Origin: Embiotoca jacksoni
Taxonomy: Eukaryota; Chordata; Actinopteri; Embiotocidae
Length of the DNA: 64,000 nucleotides
Assembly (NCBI GenBank): GCA_022577435.1
Contig: JAKOON010000032.1
Span: 186,001-250,000, forward strand
Reading direction: 5' to 3'
In this document: piece by piece, positions 51,614-63,090 of the stretch
How the letters are laid out: every line of letters begins with the position of its first letter
Numbering within the stretch: position 1 is the first letter of the stretch
Translations under genes and position numbers: made by a program
The notes under the pieces: model-generated
Seen by the model: only the letters and a program-made list of their open reading frames with translations
Databases searched by the model: none
Told to the model about the DNA's origin: nothing

Positions 51614-53378
51614 TCAGAGGCGGGATGGGAAGGAGCGCCGCATTATTTGCAGGGGAGGGCTGGACGGGCGGCAAAAATGCGGCAGTAGAGTTCTTGGTCG
51701 AGTGTACCCCAGTAAGTGGCTTGGTTGAACTGGAGGATACGGGCTGCGGCTTCTGAAGCGAATTGGATGTGGTATTGGTAAAAGCCTGCTCCGCCAAAGC
51801 GGAGAGCTCAGCCGAGGATTATGAAAAGGTAGTTATCTAACTCTGGCCTCCTGCCTGGGAAGGGGGTGCAGAGGACATCTCTATACAGGGAGAAGGCGTA
51901 CGCGAACTCGAGCGGGGTGAGCTCTTTGGAGCGAGCTGGCGCTGAGGTACGCAGGATGATGAGGCTCTCGTGGCTATCGATCACCCTGGGTGCAGCGTGT
52001 TGGTGGAGGGGAGGGAGGATGAGTTGTGCCAAGTCAACGTATTTACCTGAGATTATCTGCTGGCGGAGGTTCGCGGAGATGGGAGAAGGTTTTTTGGCAG
52101 GTATGTTGGGTGGAGGAATCGCTGACGCCAAGGAGAAGTGCTGGGTGTGTGGTTGGAGCAGGGGAAAAGGGAGGAGGGGGGATGGCATCTCGGTGCCGGT
52201 AGTGTGGCTGTGGGACTGCTGGGTTGGGGGAATGGGGAGGAAAGGAGGGGGCGGCGCGGAGCCGGAAAAGAGAGCATCGGATGGTTGGAGGGTAGGGAAA
52301 GAAGAAGTAGGGACTGGCATCCCGGTGCCAGGAATCTGCATGGTAGGAGGGTAAGCTGCGGCCCTCGATGTGTTGGGGAAAGTCACTGGAGGTGCCTGAG
52401 GAAAGGGGGCAGAAGGGTTGTAAGTTGGCCGCCCAGTGGTGACAATGGGCGCTGTGGATGGATGAGAGAGGGGGGAAAGAGGAAAGAAGACCTGGCAACC
52501 CGGTGCTAGGGTAGAGTGCGGAAAAAGGGGGGTGTTGAAGAACAGCAGTAGTATGGACAGATGGATCCAAGCCAGAAGGTGGGATGGAATGCTATGGAAA
52601 TTGAAGAGAGGAAAAGAGATTCGGCATCCCGGTGCCGCTGTGCAAAGGTGAGTTTGCCTGGGGAGGTGGAGGGGGATGAGAGGTGACATGCTGCCGACCT
52701 GGCAACCCGGAACTTTGTGGGTGGGAGGGCGGGGCTTGGAGGTGCGCTGGTGAGTTTTGCGTGGAGGTACGTCTGTGTTTTGTGGCTTCCGGAAAGTTGT
52801 GAGGAGTTGGAACAGTCTCGCTTTGTTGTTGGAGCGGTGGTGAGGTATCCCCTTCTCTATTAGCGCTTTTAGCAGGCGTGCTACGGTCAAGTCGGAGATC
52901 TTGGCCAGTGCGTCTTTGACGGGGGACCTGGCTGGGCCGCGGGAGCAGTGGCGGTGGCTTTGAGTGCGGCGCGCTGGGCCGGAGTTATCGGAGGCTTGTT
53001 CCCGAGCGCTGGGTCTGGGGCGAGCGGAGGAAGAGAGAGGGGATTTACGTTGCTGTTGACTACGTCTGGGGGTGGCAGGTCTCCCTCTGTCACCAGTGAA
53101 TGAGCCACTGGAGGACGGCTGTGGATCGGAATCTTCGTACAGAAGGATTGAGCGGAGAGAGGGATTCTGGTGGGTGGATGCAGCTGGTCAGCTTGATGGA
53201 GATCGGCGGGTTTGGCTCCGATGTGCTGCCTGGGTGTTCGCGGTGGCGGTTGGTGGCGTCTCGTGGGTATCCCCGGGGTTTTTGGAGAGGGCAGCTGTAT
53301 GGGTGGCCTCTGGGGAGGCAAGACAATTGTCGTCGTCGTCGGACGGGCTGAGGAACAGTATATCCATGCTTGGGCCAA
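51600..53378 (-). pseudogene. gag-like ORF of the Ngaro-like element (broken)
   Basis: The first segment (53,378-52,887) is Pro/Thr/Ala-rich and disordered. A one-base shift, probably in a C-run near 52,920, moves to the next frame, where LTVARLLKALIEKG and NKARLFQLL resemble a SAP-type DNA-binding motif. After a long Pro-rich stretch comes the folded gag-like block LRQQIISGKYVDLAQLILPP, with LTPLEFAYAFSLYRDVL and RRPELDNYLFIILG. A stop (51,808) precedes LRFGGAGFYQYHIQF and a CX2CX4HX4C zinc knuckle at about 51,650-51,610 that is interrupted by a second in-frame stop. This order is known in gag proteins of fish YR retroelements. It is non-functional here. Confidence 0.65.
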
Positions 53379-53420
53379 GGTAAGATCGATTTTTCTTTCC
53401 TCTGCGTGGTGTCTGGTTCC

Positions 53421-53554
53421 GGATGCAGAAAACGTGGACAGGCCGAGGTCTAGAGCTAGAGTGGGTGGATATTTATAGGAGTGTGGCTGGAAATGGGGGA
53501 GTGGTTGAGGCGTGGTCCTGCTCCTGTAATTCAGCTAAACCTTTATCTCCAATT
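53421..53554 (-). repeat. split direct repeat X, terminal copy
   Basis: 134 bp, matching 50,826-50,953. It contains a small internal CTAGAG duplication not present in the other copy. It lies just upstream of the gag-like ORF. Confidence 0.85.
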
Positions 53555-54022
53555 AAATCAAAGAAGAAATATTTAGTTTAAATTTAAATCAACAATGCAC
53601 AGGAAAAAGTGAGTCCAAACTAGATCATTGAAGATCAATCGCTGGGTACAAATCCCATCACATGTGTAGGCGTGTTGGATAGAGGATCTGTCATATTAAA
53701 AACATGTAAGTAACCCTGTGGTAAAACATCTGCTCTCATACAGGAGCGCCCACATGGCACAAAACGACCGTAGCCTTATATAGTCACTGGTGTTTAAAAT
53801 AGTCTCACATGCAAACACAGTCATGCTTCCATCACTTTAGAGGACATTAGATTGACTTATATTAATTTCCTTGAGTGACCCTCATTCTAACCCTCAATCA
53901 AGTCTTCACCCTAAAACTTTATGATTTCCATTATGGGGGCTTTTCGTCTCCATAACAAAGTCAAGTCCCGACAATGTGAGTGTGTAAACAGATTTATGTC
54001 CCCACAACATGAAGGATATAAG

Positions 54023-54025
<3 letters not shown>

Positions 54026-54095
<70 letters not shown>
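54026..54095 (+). repeat. (CA)n microsatellite
   Basis: A 70-bp CA run in the first large intron. Confidence 0.97.
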
Positions 54096-54098
<3 letters not shown>

Positions 54099-56544
54099 GA
54101 GGATGTGGGCCTGCTGTTGGTTATCATACCAGCTGTGCATGGGCATGTCAGGGACTACGTGAGATGATACGACAGGCTGAGGGTTTATCATAAAGGATTA
54201 AAAAAAAAAAAACGCACGTAATTTAGACTGATGTGCCATCTGTGTTTAGCATCATAACTATCATACCAATCAACACGATCTTATCTATCTCTGGATCTAT
54301 GTTTCTATATATGTTCTCCATCCAGACACTTTGCACCATCTCATTGGTGTGTTGTATATCAATGACTAACATAATAGATAACATAAACTTCAAGGACTAA
54401 ATGTTTGATTAGTTGTGGAAGTTTAATTTTTTTGACCACATTTTTGTCATTTAAAGGTGACGTTAAGATGTTAAATAAACTGGTCTTCAAATGTCATATT
54501 AATGTGACAAAGTTGAATTACCCCAAAGCTCCATTGATTGCTTTGTTCATTTAGTTGTATAAAATACACCGTATTCACATACAATATGCAATTTGATCTC
54601 AACAGTCAATATAGTGGCTGATGGACACCTTTTTTAAGTATTGTTAAACTTTTGCTGAACCAATGACTGTGGGCACAAATGAGAGAAATATTGATGGCTC
54701 AAATAATGTAGTGGGAGCACAATTGGAGAAAAGTCATTAAATTAGTGAAGTGGGTCAGTAAGTGCAGCAGACAGCAACATTTATGTAATTAATTTTCCAT
54801 TAACATAATATTAATCAGTGTGTATAGGCATTTGGTTCTGAGTTTACTGTATGTGTCTGTGGTTGTTGTACAATAAAATCAACCCTACAGACTTTGTGAA
54901 AGCACACTATCCTAGTCATGAGCAGAAAAATGTGAAATTGTTCAGTCCACGTCGCTTTGCAGGTGTATTTGGGTCTTTAGGAGGAACGCCGTCCTGTCCT
55001 GGCATTTTGAAAACGGTAAAGTTAGCTTGCCAATTAATTCAGTATTTAACTGGCCTACCTGCACAGAAAGCAGCTGAGGTCAAAAAAAATACAATGATAA
55101 TATGTATGAGCAGAAATATCTGTCCGAAAAAAATGAATTTGAATCATTTGAATGGCATGATTTTAATATTTGCATTAAAAAAACAGAATTTGAATCACAT
55201 CATTTCTATTGTGGTATTTAACTTCAATACTTGTATTGAGTAATTGAATCTGAATGTCAGAGTGAATGTGATGTTCCTGACATTGGTGAAGTCACAGCTT
55301 ACATCGTGAGCTTAGAGTGCCTGCATGGGACATGCCCATGCTTTTATGTACACAATACATTTCACCAACATGTCTATCCACTAGTGCCACAATTATAGTT
55401 GTTGCCAGAGTCTGGCTCTCTAAAGCTCTGGACTGTTGCGTGTCAAGCACTGACAGCAAGACAGGTTAAAATTCAACTCAATGAACCAGACTGTGCCACA
55501 GGCTGAGTGCTAATTGTGTGTGTGTGTCTGTGATGGTAATGATGCTAATGCAGCACTGTCTTTAGGCTGACACAGTGTAACAACGACAGACAGGGAGGGA
55601 GACCGAGAGGAGGAGTAGAACAGAGGCTGACAGAAAGAGGAAGCAAGAGTTCTGGAAGAAGAGATAGAGGCAGAATGAAACAGGATAAAGGCTAAAAGAC
55701 AAGACAAAGGCAGAAAAATTAAGAGGACAAGCCTGAGAGATAAAGACCAAGAAAGACGGTCCTACAGCTAATTTATGTCTAGACCGGGCTGGCCAAAGTG
55801 TCGAAGCAATTACACTTAATCTTTGAAACAACACACACTGCGAGGAGGATCCCTGATGGCCTTGGTAGCTGAGAGTGTCTGCATTCTGTGCAGTGATACG
55901 AACTGAGAAGTCTAGGATCATTATTGGACTGAAATCACATGATCTCTTAAATTTAACCTTTCTGAATTCAGCCAGAGACTTGAACATGTTTCAGTGTGCT
56001 GCACCTTAAACAGCAAAACAAAAACAAAAAAGTTAATTATTAGCACAATACAGTATGTATCTGTAACAACATCAATAAATTATCATTGCATTGCAATTAT
56101 TGTTAACATACTGTAAAACTAATCAGTCAGAAATCGGGCAAGGATGAACAAGTAATCATTTTCATATATCAAAATTAGAAAGAGCATTGCAGGGTTGATT
56201 TTAAGCTACAAAGCTGAACAAGCTGTATGTTGGTGAATGTTTTTTTTTTCCTGTGACAGCAGTGGATAATTAATATTTGTTTAATTCGTCAACTGAAAAA
56301 GATGCAAGTGTAGAGATGAACCAGAACTCTGTTTAAAAAGACAAATTTCTTTTGCTTTTAAAAACAGACCTTTTCTGCATAAACGTATTGCAACCCATCT
56401 CTTAGATCAGTAGCTGTTGAGTGGAAATGATTGAAAGCTGATGAACAGTGAAAAGAAGTCAATATTATTGAGCATATTATACAATCATTTTCATTTGATC
56501 ACTTAAATCTTCTAAATGGAGAACTAGAGTCACTGTTATGAAGC
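54096..56544. other. map4 intron sequence
   Basis: AT-rich; a purine-biased stretch at about 55,580-55,760. An open stretch at 54,851-55,243 on the plus strand has no recognisable protein motif and is probably chance or repeat-derived. Confidence 0.5.
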
Positions 56545-56760
56545 ATAGACTGTATATAAAAGTGTTGGTAGATTCTGGGTCTGAAAAATTAGGCCGATGC
56601 GAAGTGCCTTAAACTGCGATACCACCCAGTGCCACTACAGGTTAGCGCCAAAAAGCCTCAGGCTCCATAGACCCCCATTGAACTTTTCTCATGAAATTTG
56701 AAGTCAATAAATTTATTACCCAAGTTATTTCGGTTTTGCAAGCTAAAGTTGCTATTTCTC
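56545..56760 (+). repeat. dispersed repeat, copy 2 (pairs with 20,035-19,660)
   Basis: It begins CATAGACTGTATATAAAAGT and shares several ordered blocks with the minus strand of 20,035-19,880. It is non-coding and diverged. Confidence 0.5.
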
Positions 56761-58410
56761 ATTTGTTTTCTGGTGGTCCATCTGATAAGATAAGCCTAAA
56801 AAAGCTGTGTGTTTTGGGGTTGTTTGATTGACAGGCTTGTGGTGCAGTCAGTTAGTCAGCCCTGAATTTCTAAGATAAGCTCTGAACAGTTATCAGTGGG
56901 TCCTTGTGTTAGGTTTACTGACACTGCAGAGAACTAAATATGGTTCTTGCTAAAGCCAATGTAGTCACTATTCAAGAGGCACAACCCGGGCTACAGTTGG
57001 CAAGTGCTCTGCTTTTTATAAAGCTGCTAGAAATTGAAGAAACTATAAACTACGCCTCATAAAATACATCATAGATAACACTGCATGACCATACTATTGC
57101 ACATTGATACAGGCCCATGCAGGGCTTACAGAAATTACAAGTGAACTGAATGGAACAGAAATACTACTGTTCCATTGTTGGGCACAAATGACCCCCTCCA
57201 CTTAAAGTTTGAACAAATCCCCTCTATAGGCTATATGCCTCTGTGTGTCTACAGGGCTTTTATGTCTGCTCTATTTAACTCTGAAGCCTGTACCCTTACT
57301 CTCCATCCTTCCTTCTCCTCTTCCTCAAACCCTGCAATTCACTTTCATGCCAGCTCTACCTTTTTCTTATGTCTCCCATCCCTCCGTTGTTGGGTTCCTT
57401 TATGGAATATTGCAAAGAATGATTGAGGAAATATTCCAAACAGATTTGTGTTTAAGTGCTGGGGGAAAGACCGTGGACATTTTGTGCTAAGGAGACTGAG
57501 GAGGTGGGTGTAATTAAATAAGCTGTGTGGGCAATCCCTCTCCCAGCTACCTTAGCTACTGATATAATCAATCTCACCACATCGTAACACTACTTTGTCT
57601 GTGCAATTTCAGTTCACTGACATCCATCTGCCTCCAAACAAACAAATATTTATCTACAGCTCCTGAGAGGGATCTCAGGTAAATACATCCCCATCATCTT
57701 AAAAACAATAGACTCAATTTAGTGAAGGTCTGACAACAGGGCTTCATCATTCAGCTGCCACACAGCACTGAATTCATAAGCTGTAAAACTCAACAGGAAA
57801 TACAAATAATTTTCAAACCTTAAAGTGTGACAGACAGTTGTAGCGAATGCCCTATAAAAAAAATATTGTGTTGACTTCAGAGTGTTGGACTCCAGCTGTT
57901 GGATGGATTATTGGATAACTGGAATACCAGGGCTACACGATTTGCATACTACTAACAAACAAGCAGTGGTTAGCATAGAACGGTGAACTGTATATCTTCA
58001 GAACGGAACTCAGTCCCAGGGTAACAACTGTTTCTTGAGCTGAATTCATGATTAAAAGGAGTTGTAAACATTGACATGATTTTTGGTGGGTAAAGCCCTC
58101 TTATAAGCAAATAGTGTTTAATTGGGTTATATTTGAAAAACCACTGATCATACTCCTTTAATTTTACAGCAAACACACACACATGTTAAATGCAGCTTTA
58201 ATTGCTTGTTTCAGACAGTTTATCAGAGATCCTAGAGGACTGTGTCAGTAAGACAACCTCAAATAAAGCCGAGTAAAGCCAAAATATCTTAACAGCTGAT
58301 TTTTCGTGATGCCTGCCAGCTAACTCAGGTCTGACCTCCTTCAGGGATCAACATCACATTAAGAAGAACCTGTCTTCCCATTTTTGCATAAAACACTTTT
58401 GGTGACTTAC
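56761..58410. other. map4 intron sequence next to the first coding exon
   Basis: AT-rich intron. No gene or further recognised repeat is seen. Confidence 0.5.
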
Positions 58411-58600
58411 CGCTCTTGGTGTCCGTTCCATCCAGTAAGGGTCGGTAGTCGCTCTTGGAGACGGTCTCTCCCACCTTGTCATCAAAGTTCTCTTTTTCCA
58501 GTGTGGCCACAAAATCTCTCTTCAGCAGTGCCTCAGCAGGGGCCCCACCAGGGACCCCACTTCCACGCCCACCCAGAGCATCTCGCAGGCTCAGGTCCAT
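58411..58600 (-). CDS. map4: map4, first coding exon (MAP4 N-terminus)
   Basis: This exon encodes residues 1-63 plus one base. Near the start is a short MDLSLRDAL stretch, followed by LKRDFVATLE, FDDKVGETV and SDYRPLLD. That order and wording match the conserved N-terminus of vertebrate MAP4, and this exon is the main reason for naming the gene. The exon itself starts at 58,604, after a CACAG acceptor, so only four bases of 5' UTR precede the ATG and an upstream non-coding exon is expected. It ends at 58,411 before a textbook GTAAGT donor, leaving phase 1. Between the first motif and LKRDF is a Gly/Ala/Pro-rich spacer that mammalian MAP4 lacks in this form. The next exon is about 17.4 kb away. 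Confidence 0.92.
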
Positions 58601-59489
58601 AGTCCTGTGACCGGGGAGAAAGGGAACAGACAGGGTGTGATTACTTACATTATTCTTTGCTTATTGTTATTTTTTCTATCTTTACCCATACAGTTATGTT
58701 GCTCATGTCACAGTGTTTGTGTGTGACTGACCACTTCACACCTTTCTACTAGCCTATTGCATCAGGTGAGCAGTGCTGTGATAGCTCAGCGTACACAATT
58801 CTCTGACAGCTTGATGCAGCCTGTATTAATAAAAAAAATCACCCAAGAACACATAAAGAAACGTGTGTGATCTGTCTTTTTTTACTCTCACTCCTCTGTC
58901 TTCATTCAGCAATTCATTACTAATTTAAATATTCAATTCAATTCAATTTTATTTATATAGCGCCAAATCACAACATAGGTTATTTCATGGCACTTAACAC
59001 ATTGAAGTCCTTACAGCAAGACTTTACAATATTATACAGATAAACCCAACAATTCAACAATTCCCACATAAGCTAGGAGGGAAAAAAAAACTCCTCTTTA
59101 AGAGAGAAAACCTTCAACAGAGGGAAGGAAAAACTCTCTCTTAACAGGAAGAAACCTCCGACAGAACCAGGCTCAGGGGTGGGCGGCCATCTGCCTCGAC
59201 CGGTTGGGGTGAGAGGAGAGCAGAGAGAGAAAAGAACAGCATAGAGATACAAGAGAAGAACTATTGGTGGAAACGACAAGCGCAGATCAGAGACATGCAG
59301 CTCCATGACAGGACATCTGCAAAAGAAAGAACATAAACTACGCGAGCGAAGGAACTGATTGGAGACAACAGACAATAAGAAAAAACTATGGGAGAGAAAA
59401 AGATGGTGAGGTATGAGTCAGTTAAAGAGTCGGAGGAAAGAAAAGAAGCTCAGCATGGAAGGGTTGGTTCAGGTCTACCCGAGCCAGCC

Positions 59490-60448
59490 CTAACTATAGG
59501 CTTTATAAAAAAGGAATGTTTTGAGTCTAATCTTAAAGCTAGAGAGGGTTTCTGCCAGGACTGAAGGCTCTGCCTCCCATTCTACTTCTGTAAACTCTAG
59601 GAACCACAAGTAGACCAGCGTCAGTACGCAAAGTGCTCTGCTAGGATTATATGGTTCTATAAGATCTCTAAGATATGATGGAGCCTGGTCATGGAGGGCT
59701 TTGTAAGTCATCAAGAGAATTTTAAATTCTATTCTTGATTTCACAGAAAGCCAGTGAAGTGAAGCTAAAACTGGAGAAATATGATCTCTTGCTAAATCCT
59801 GTCAGTACTCTAATCCAGTTCCTTTAATCCTCGTAACGTCTTCTAAACTCTGTAATAAGATCGTATGATCAATCGTATCAAAAGCAGCACTGAGGTCCAG
59901 AAGAACAAGTACAGAGATGAGTCCATTATCTGAGGCTAATACAAGGTCGCTAGTAACTTTCACCAGTGCTGTTTCTGTGCTATGATGAACTCTAAAGCTT
60001 GACTGAAAATCTTCAAACAGATCATTCCTTTATAAATTATCTAAAAGTTGATTTGCAACAACTTTTCCAAGGATTTTAGAAATAAACGTCAGGTTGGAAA
60101 TTGATCTGTAGTTTCCTAAAACAGCTGGATCAAGAGTCGGCTTTTTAAATAATGTTTAATTACAGCCACTTTAAAAGCCTGCGGTACATAGCTGGTTACA
60201 CTAGATAGGTTGATCTGATATAATATGGAAGTATTAATTAAAAGGAAGACTTCCTTAAAAAGTTTAGTTGGGATGGGATCCAACAGACAGCTAGAGGATC
60301 CAGATGAAGAAATAATTCTAGTTAACCCAGAGAGCTCAACAGGAGAGAAATTCTCCTCCTCCGATTCTCTCCCTAATAGTAAGAATTTTATTAGTGAAGA
60401 AGTTAAAGAAGTCATTACTGCTGAGAGCTGAAGGAATAGAGGGCTCAA
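59490..60448 (-). pseudogene. LINE reverse transcriptase remnant with palm deletion
   Basis: The N-terminal part has SSCLLDPIPTKLFKEV and NYRSISNLTFISKILGKVV, then FRVHHSTETALVKV and LLDLSAAFDTIDH with the first catalytic Asp. After this the sequence jumps to DHISPVLASLHWLSVKSRIE and LLMTYKALHDQAPSYLRDLI, the usual C-terminal block, so about half of RT including the YADD box is missing. Stops are present as well. Confidence 0.78.
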
Positions 60449-60988
60449 CAGAACTGTGACTCTTTGTCAGTCTGGCTACAGTGCTGAAAAGAAACCTGGG
60501 GTTGTTCTTGTTGTCCTCTATTAATGATGAATAATATAAAGTTCTGGCCTTACAAAGAGCTTTCTTATATAATATTAGACTATCCTTCCTGGCTAGGTGA
60601 AATTCTTCTAAATTAGTGGAACTCCATTTCCTTTCCAGCTTTCTAGTCGCCTGCCTAGCAGAGCGTAATTCTGAGTTGTACCATGGAGACAACTTCCTCT
60701 GGTTCATTACTCTCTTCTTCAGAGGGGCAACATCATCTAGAGTTGTAGCAGAGATACTGTAGTGTTTTCTACCAGATGATCCACTTGTGTGGGACTAAGA
60801 TCAATGTAGATGCCTTCCATTGCTTTAACACACGGCATCGAAGAGAATAAGCATATAACTGCTTCCTTAAACTTGGCCACGGCATCATCTGACAGACATC
60901 TACTGTAGTGGGATTTATTCCCACATGCTGTGTCGTCCATTATTGTAACTTCAAATGTTAATAAGAAGTGGTCCAACAAAACAGGGTT

Positions 60989-61526
60989 TTAAGGAAATAC
61001 AATTACATTTTCAGTTTCCATGCCATACGACATAACCAGATGGAGGGTGTGGTTACCACGGTGACGGGGTTTATTTACATTCTGAGAAAAGCCTATAGAA
61101 TCTGATAATGAGCTAAAAGTAGAACTGAGGCTGTCGTTGTCCAAGTCAACATGAATGTTAAAGTCACCCACTATCATCACTTTATCTGAACTCAGCACTA
61201 AATCTGATAAAAAGTCAGAATTAATTTGGAAACTCTGAATAAGGACCAGGTGGACAATAAACAACAAATAGAATCGGTTTCTGTGCTTTCCAATTTGGGT
61301 GTGAGAGACTAACACTCAGACTCTCAAATGATGTATAACTAAGTTTCGGTTTAATTGATAAACATGAGTGGAAGACTGCTGCCACTCCTCCTCCTCGGCC
61401 TGAATCTCTAGGAATATGATAATTAATATGAGTGAGAGGAGTTGCTTCATTAATACTAACATATTCTTCCTGTTGCAGCCAGGTCTCTGTGAGACAGAGT
61501 AAATCAATCTGATGATCAGTTATCAA
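60989..61526 (-). pseudogene. LINE APE-type endonuclease remnant
   Basis: It shows DLLCLTETWL (Glu-containing motif of AP endonucleases), then PRDSGRGGGVAAVF, then, after a frame change at about 61,300, VGDFNIHVD (GDFN motif with catalytic Asp/Asn) and RGNHTLHLVMS in place of the usual GxTLDLV/SDH region. It is typical of the LINE endonuclease that nicks target DNA. It is broken by a frameshift. Confidence 0.75.
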
Positions 61527-61789
61527 GTCATTTACATTTAGACGAGAGAGATGTGATATTTAATAGTCCGCTTTTAATTGTCAGAATTTTTGGATTCATT
61601 AATTTGGTAGGATAAATTTTTATTACATTTTTATTGATACATCTTTTCTTGAGTTTTTTAAATATAGGTGGTCTGGGTACAGACACAACCTCTATAGGAT
61701 GTTGAAGGTTTTGGGTGAGTGACAGCTCTAAAGAAGCTGCAGAGGAGCATGTAAGACTGCAGCTCTGCATCCTGGCCTCAACCCTGGAT

Positions 61790-62950
61790 GTCAGGTTTTA
61801 GGGCTGTTAAGAGACATGGCCATATTTCTAGAAAGAAGAGCTGCACCATCCAAAGTAGGATGGATGCCGTCTCTCCGGATCAGACCAGGCTCCCCCCAGA
61901 AAGTATTCCAGTTGTCAATGAAGCCCACATTGTTAGCGGGACACCACCTCGACAACCAGCGGTGAAGTGAAGACGTACGGCTAAACATATCATCACTGGT
62001 CCGGTTAGGAAGGGGTCTGGACCAGTGATGATATGTGATGACCAGTGATGATGAAAACTAGAGTCCCACGTTGTTTTTGAAAAGTTTCACACCGATTCAA
62101 CATTAACTTCAGTGACCTCCGATTGGCGTAACCGGGTGTCGTTACTGCCGACGCTAATAACAATCTGACTGTATTTACGATTAGCCTTAGTCAGCAGTTT
62201 CAGGTTTGATTCAATGTCGCCCGCTCTGGCCCCGGAAGACATCTGACTATGGCCCCGGAAGACATCTGACTCTGGTCCCGGGAAGACATCTGACTATGGC
62301 CCCGGGAAGACATCTGACCCTGGCCCCGGGAAGACATCTGACCCTGGCCCCGGGAAGACATCTGACTCTGGCCCCGGGAAGACATCTGACTCTGGCCCCG
62401 GGAAGACATCTGACTCTGGCCCCGGGAAGACATCTGACTCTGGCCGCTGGTTTCGCTAACTTCATGTTCCGCAAAATAGTCTCCGATAACCAGGGTTGGT
62501 TTCTCAGCAGGTGTTTCACAGAGAGGAGAAAATTTGTTGGAGACGTGAAGGGGTCGGTGGTGAAAGGTGGCCTTCTGCTTGGGACTATGCCTCCTTCGTA
62601 CTGCCACCCAGCTGTTCAGGTGCTGCGGGGGACCAGCTAACTAAGCCTGTCCCCCCGGGCAGCTGTACACCCCCTCCATGAGAAGCTCCTACTGCTAGCT
62701 GGTTGTTTAGCATGGTGCACAGCCGCAATTCTAATTCGGTGACCCTGGCCTCCAGAGCCCTAACTACACTACATTTATTACAGGTAGCATTATCATTAAG
62801 GGAGGCAGAGTCGTAACTAAACATATCACACACCAAGCAGGAAAAACAAGAAGAGGTGGAGGGAGAGGAAAGCCATTGCTAACTGCTAAGTTAGCAGTAC
62901 CAAAACGCCAAGTTAAGTGAACATTGGTCAAAGATTTAACAGTAGAATTG
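61790..62950 (-). pseudogene. LINE ORF1 remnant: zinc motif, coiled coil, esterase
   Basis: A Cys-rich start (CNKC and preceding Cys pairs) is followed by a short coiled coil (VRALEARVTELELRL), a low-complexity region, and the end of an SGNH-type esterase: VGFIDNWNTFWGEPGLIRRD with the catalytic-type GIHPTLDGAALLS (Asp and His in the DxxH position). Earlier, a SVGSNDT-like block is visible in another frame. CR1/L2 ORF1 proteins are known to carry such an esterase. Frameshifts and the inserted 24-bp repeat array break it. Confidence 0.65.
62226..62450 (+). repeat. 24-bp minisatellite inside LINE ORF1, about 9-10 copies
   Basis: Unit GAAGACATCTGACTCTGGCC plus CCGG. In the minus frame it encodes an eight-residue repeat MSSRGQSQ. 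Unit length is a multiple of three, so the array stays open. Variants with TAT, CCC and TCC replace CTC or CCC in some copies. Confidence 0.93.
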
Positions 62951-63090
62951 CTCAATTAGAGTAAGCGTGAGTTTTAACTTGAGATTAGAAGAAGTGTAGA
63001 GAGATTTAAGATATGTTTAATTCAGGAAAAGAAGCTGAAATAGCAGAGAGAAGTAACACAAAGTTTGTAGACAGGAAGTGACGCAATACA

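Larger units (their letters stand above)
50606..53554 (-). mobile_element. Ngaro/DIRS-like tyrosine-recombinase retroelement, internally deleted
   Basis: Read on the minus strand the order is: repeat X (53,554-53,421), gag-like coding (53,378-51,600), a tyrosine-recombinase C-terminal block (51,613-51,386), a second copy of that block (51,252-51,046), repeat Y (51,088-50,951), repeat X again (50,953-50,826) and repeat Y again (50,741-50,606). X - ORFs - Y X Y is the split direct repeat arrangement (A1 - ORFs - B1 A2 B2) known for Ngaro-type DIRS retrotransposons. Reverse transcriptase, RNase H and most of the recombinase are absent, so the copy is not autonomous. It is GC-rich compared with the intron around it. 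An 84-bp stretch separates the last X and Y. It sits within the first large map4 intron. Confidence 0.72.
2023..58604 (-). other. map4: map4 gene span visible in the window (partial, 3' end missing)
   Basis: Microtubule-associated protein 4 binds and stabilises cytoplasmic microtubules through C-terminal repeats. A long acidic, Pro/Ser-rich N-terminal projection domain and a basic proline-rich region come before those repeats. Seen here: eight exons on the minus strand whose phases agree (1-1-1-1-1-1-0-0) and which give one continuous frame of 864 codons, plus one alternative ATG-starting exon. The N-terminal exon carries MAP4-specific motifs; the last two exons are the Lys/Pro/Ser/Ala-rich part expected just before the tubulin-binding repeats. 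Those repeats (PGGG-type) are not in the window and must lie left of position 1. The non-coding first exon and main promoter are also not seen and probably lie right of 58.6 kb. The exon model is inferred from sequence; RNA data would settle it. Confidence 0.88.
58933..63090 (-). mobile_element. L2-type LINE, nearly end to end but inactive
   Basis: On the minus strand the order is ORF1 (about 62,950-61,790), endonuclease (61,526-60,990), linker (60,979-60,340), start of RT (60,448-59,830), RT C-terminus (59,800-59,490) and 3' UTR ending in TTGGCGCTATATAAATAAA followed by an ATTGA-type repeat at 58,933-58,950. That tail is the standard 3' end of fish CR1/L2-type LINEs. The palm region with YADD is deleted between about 59,860 and 59,810, and many frameshifts and stops are present. 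The 5' end near 63.09 kb is approximate. It lies upstream of the first coding exon, in sense orientation with map4, probably within its first intron. Confidence 0.78.

Noticed and set aside
62226..62450. Regular repeats with possible spacers, CRISPR-like at first sight
   Set aside because: The 24-bp units are directly adjacent, with no unique spacers, and lie inside a LINE ORF1 in a vertebrate genome.
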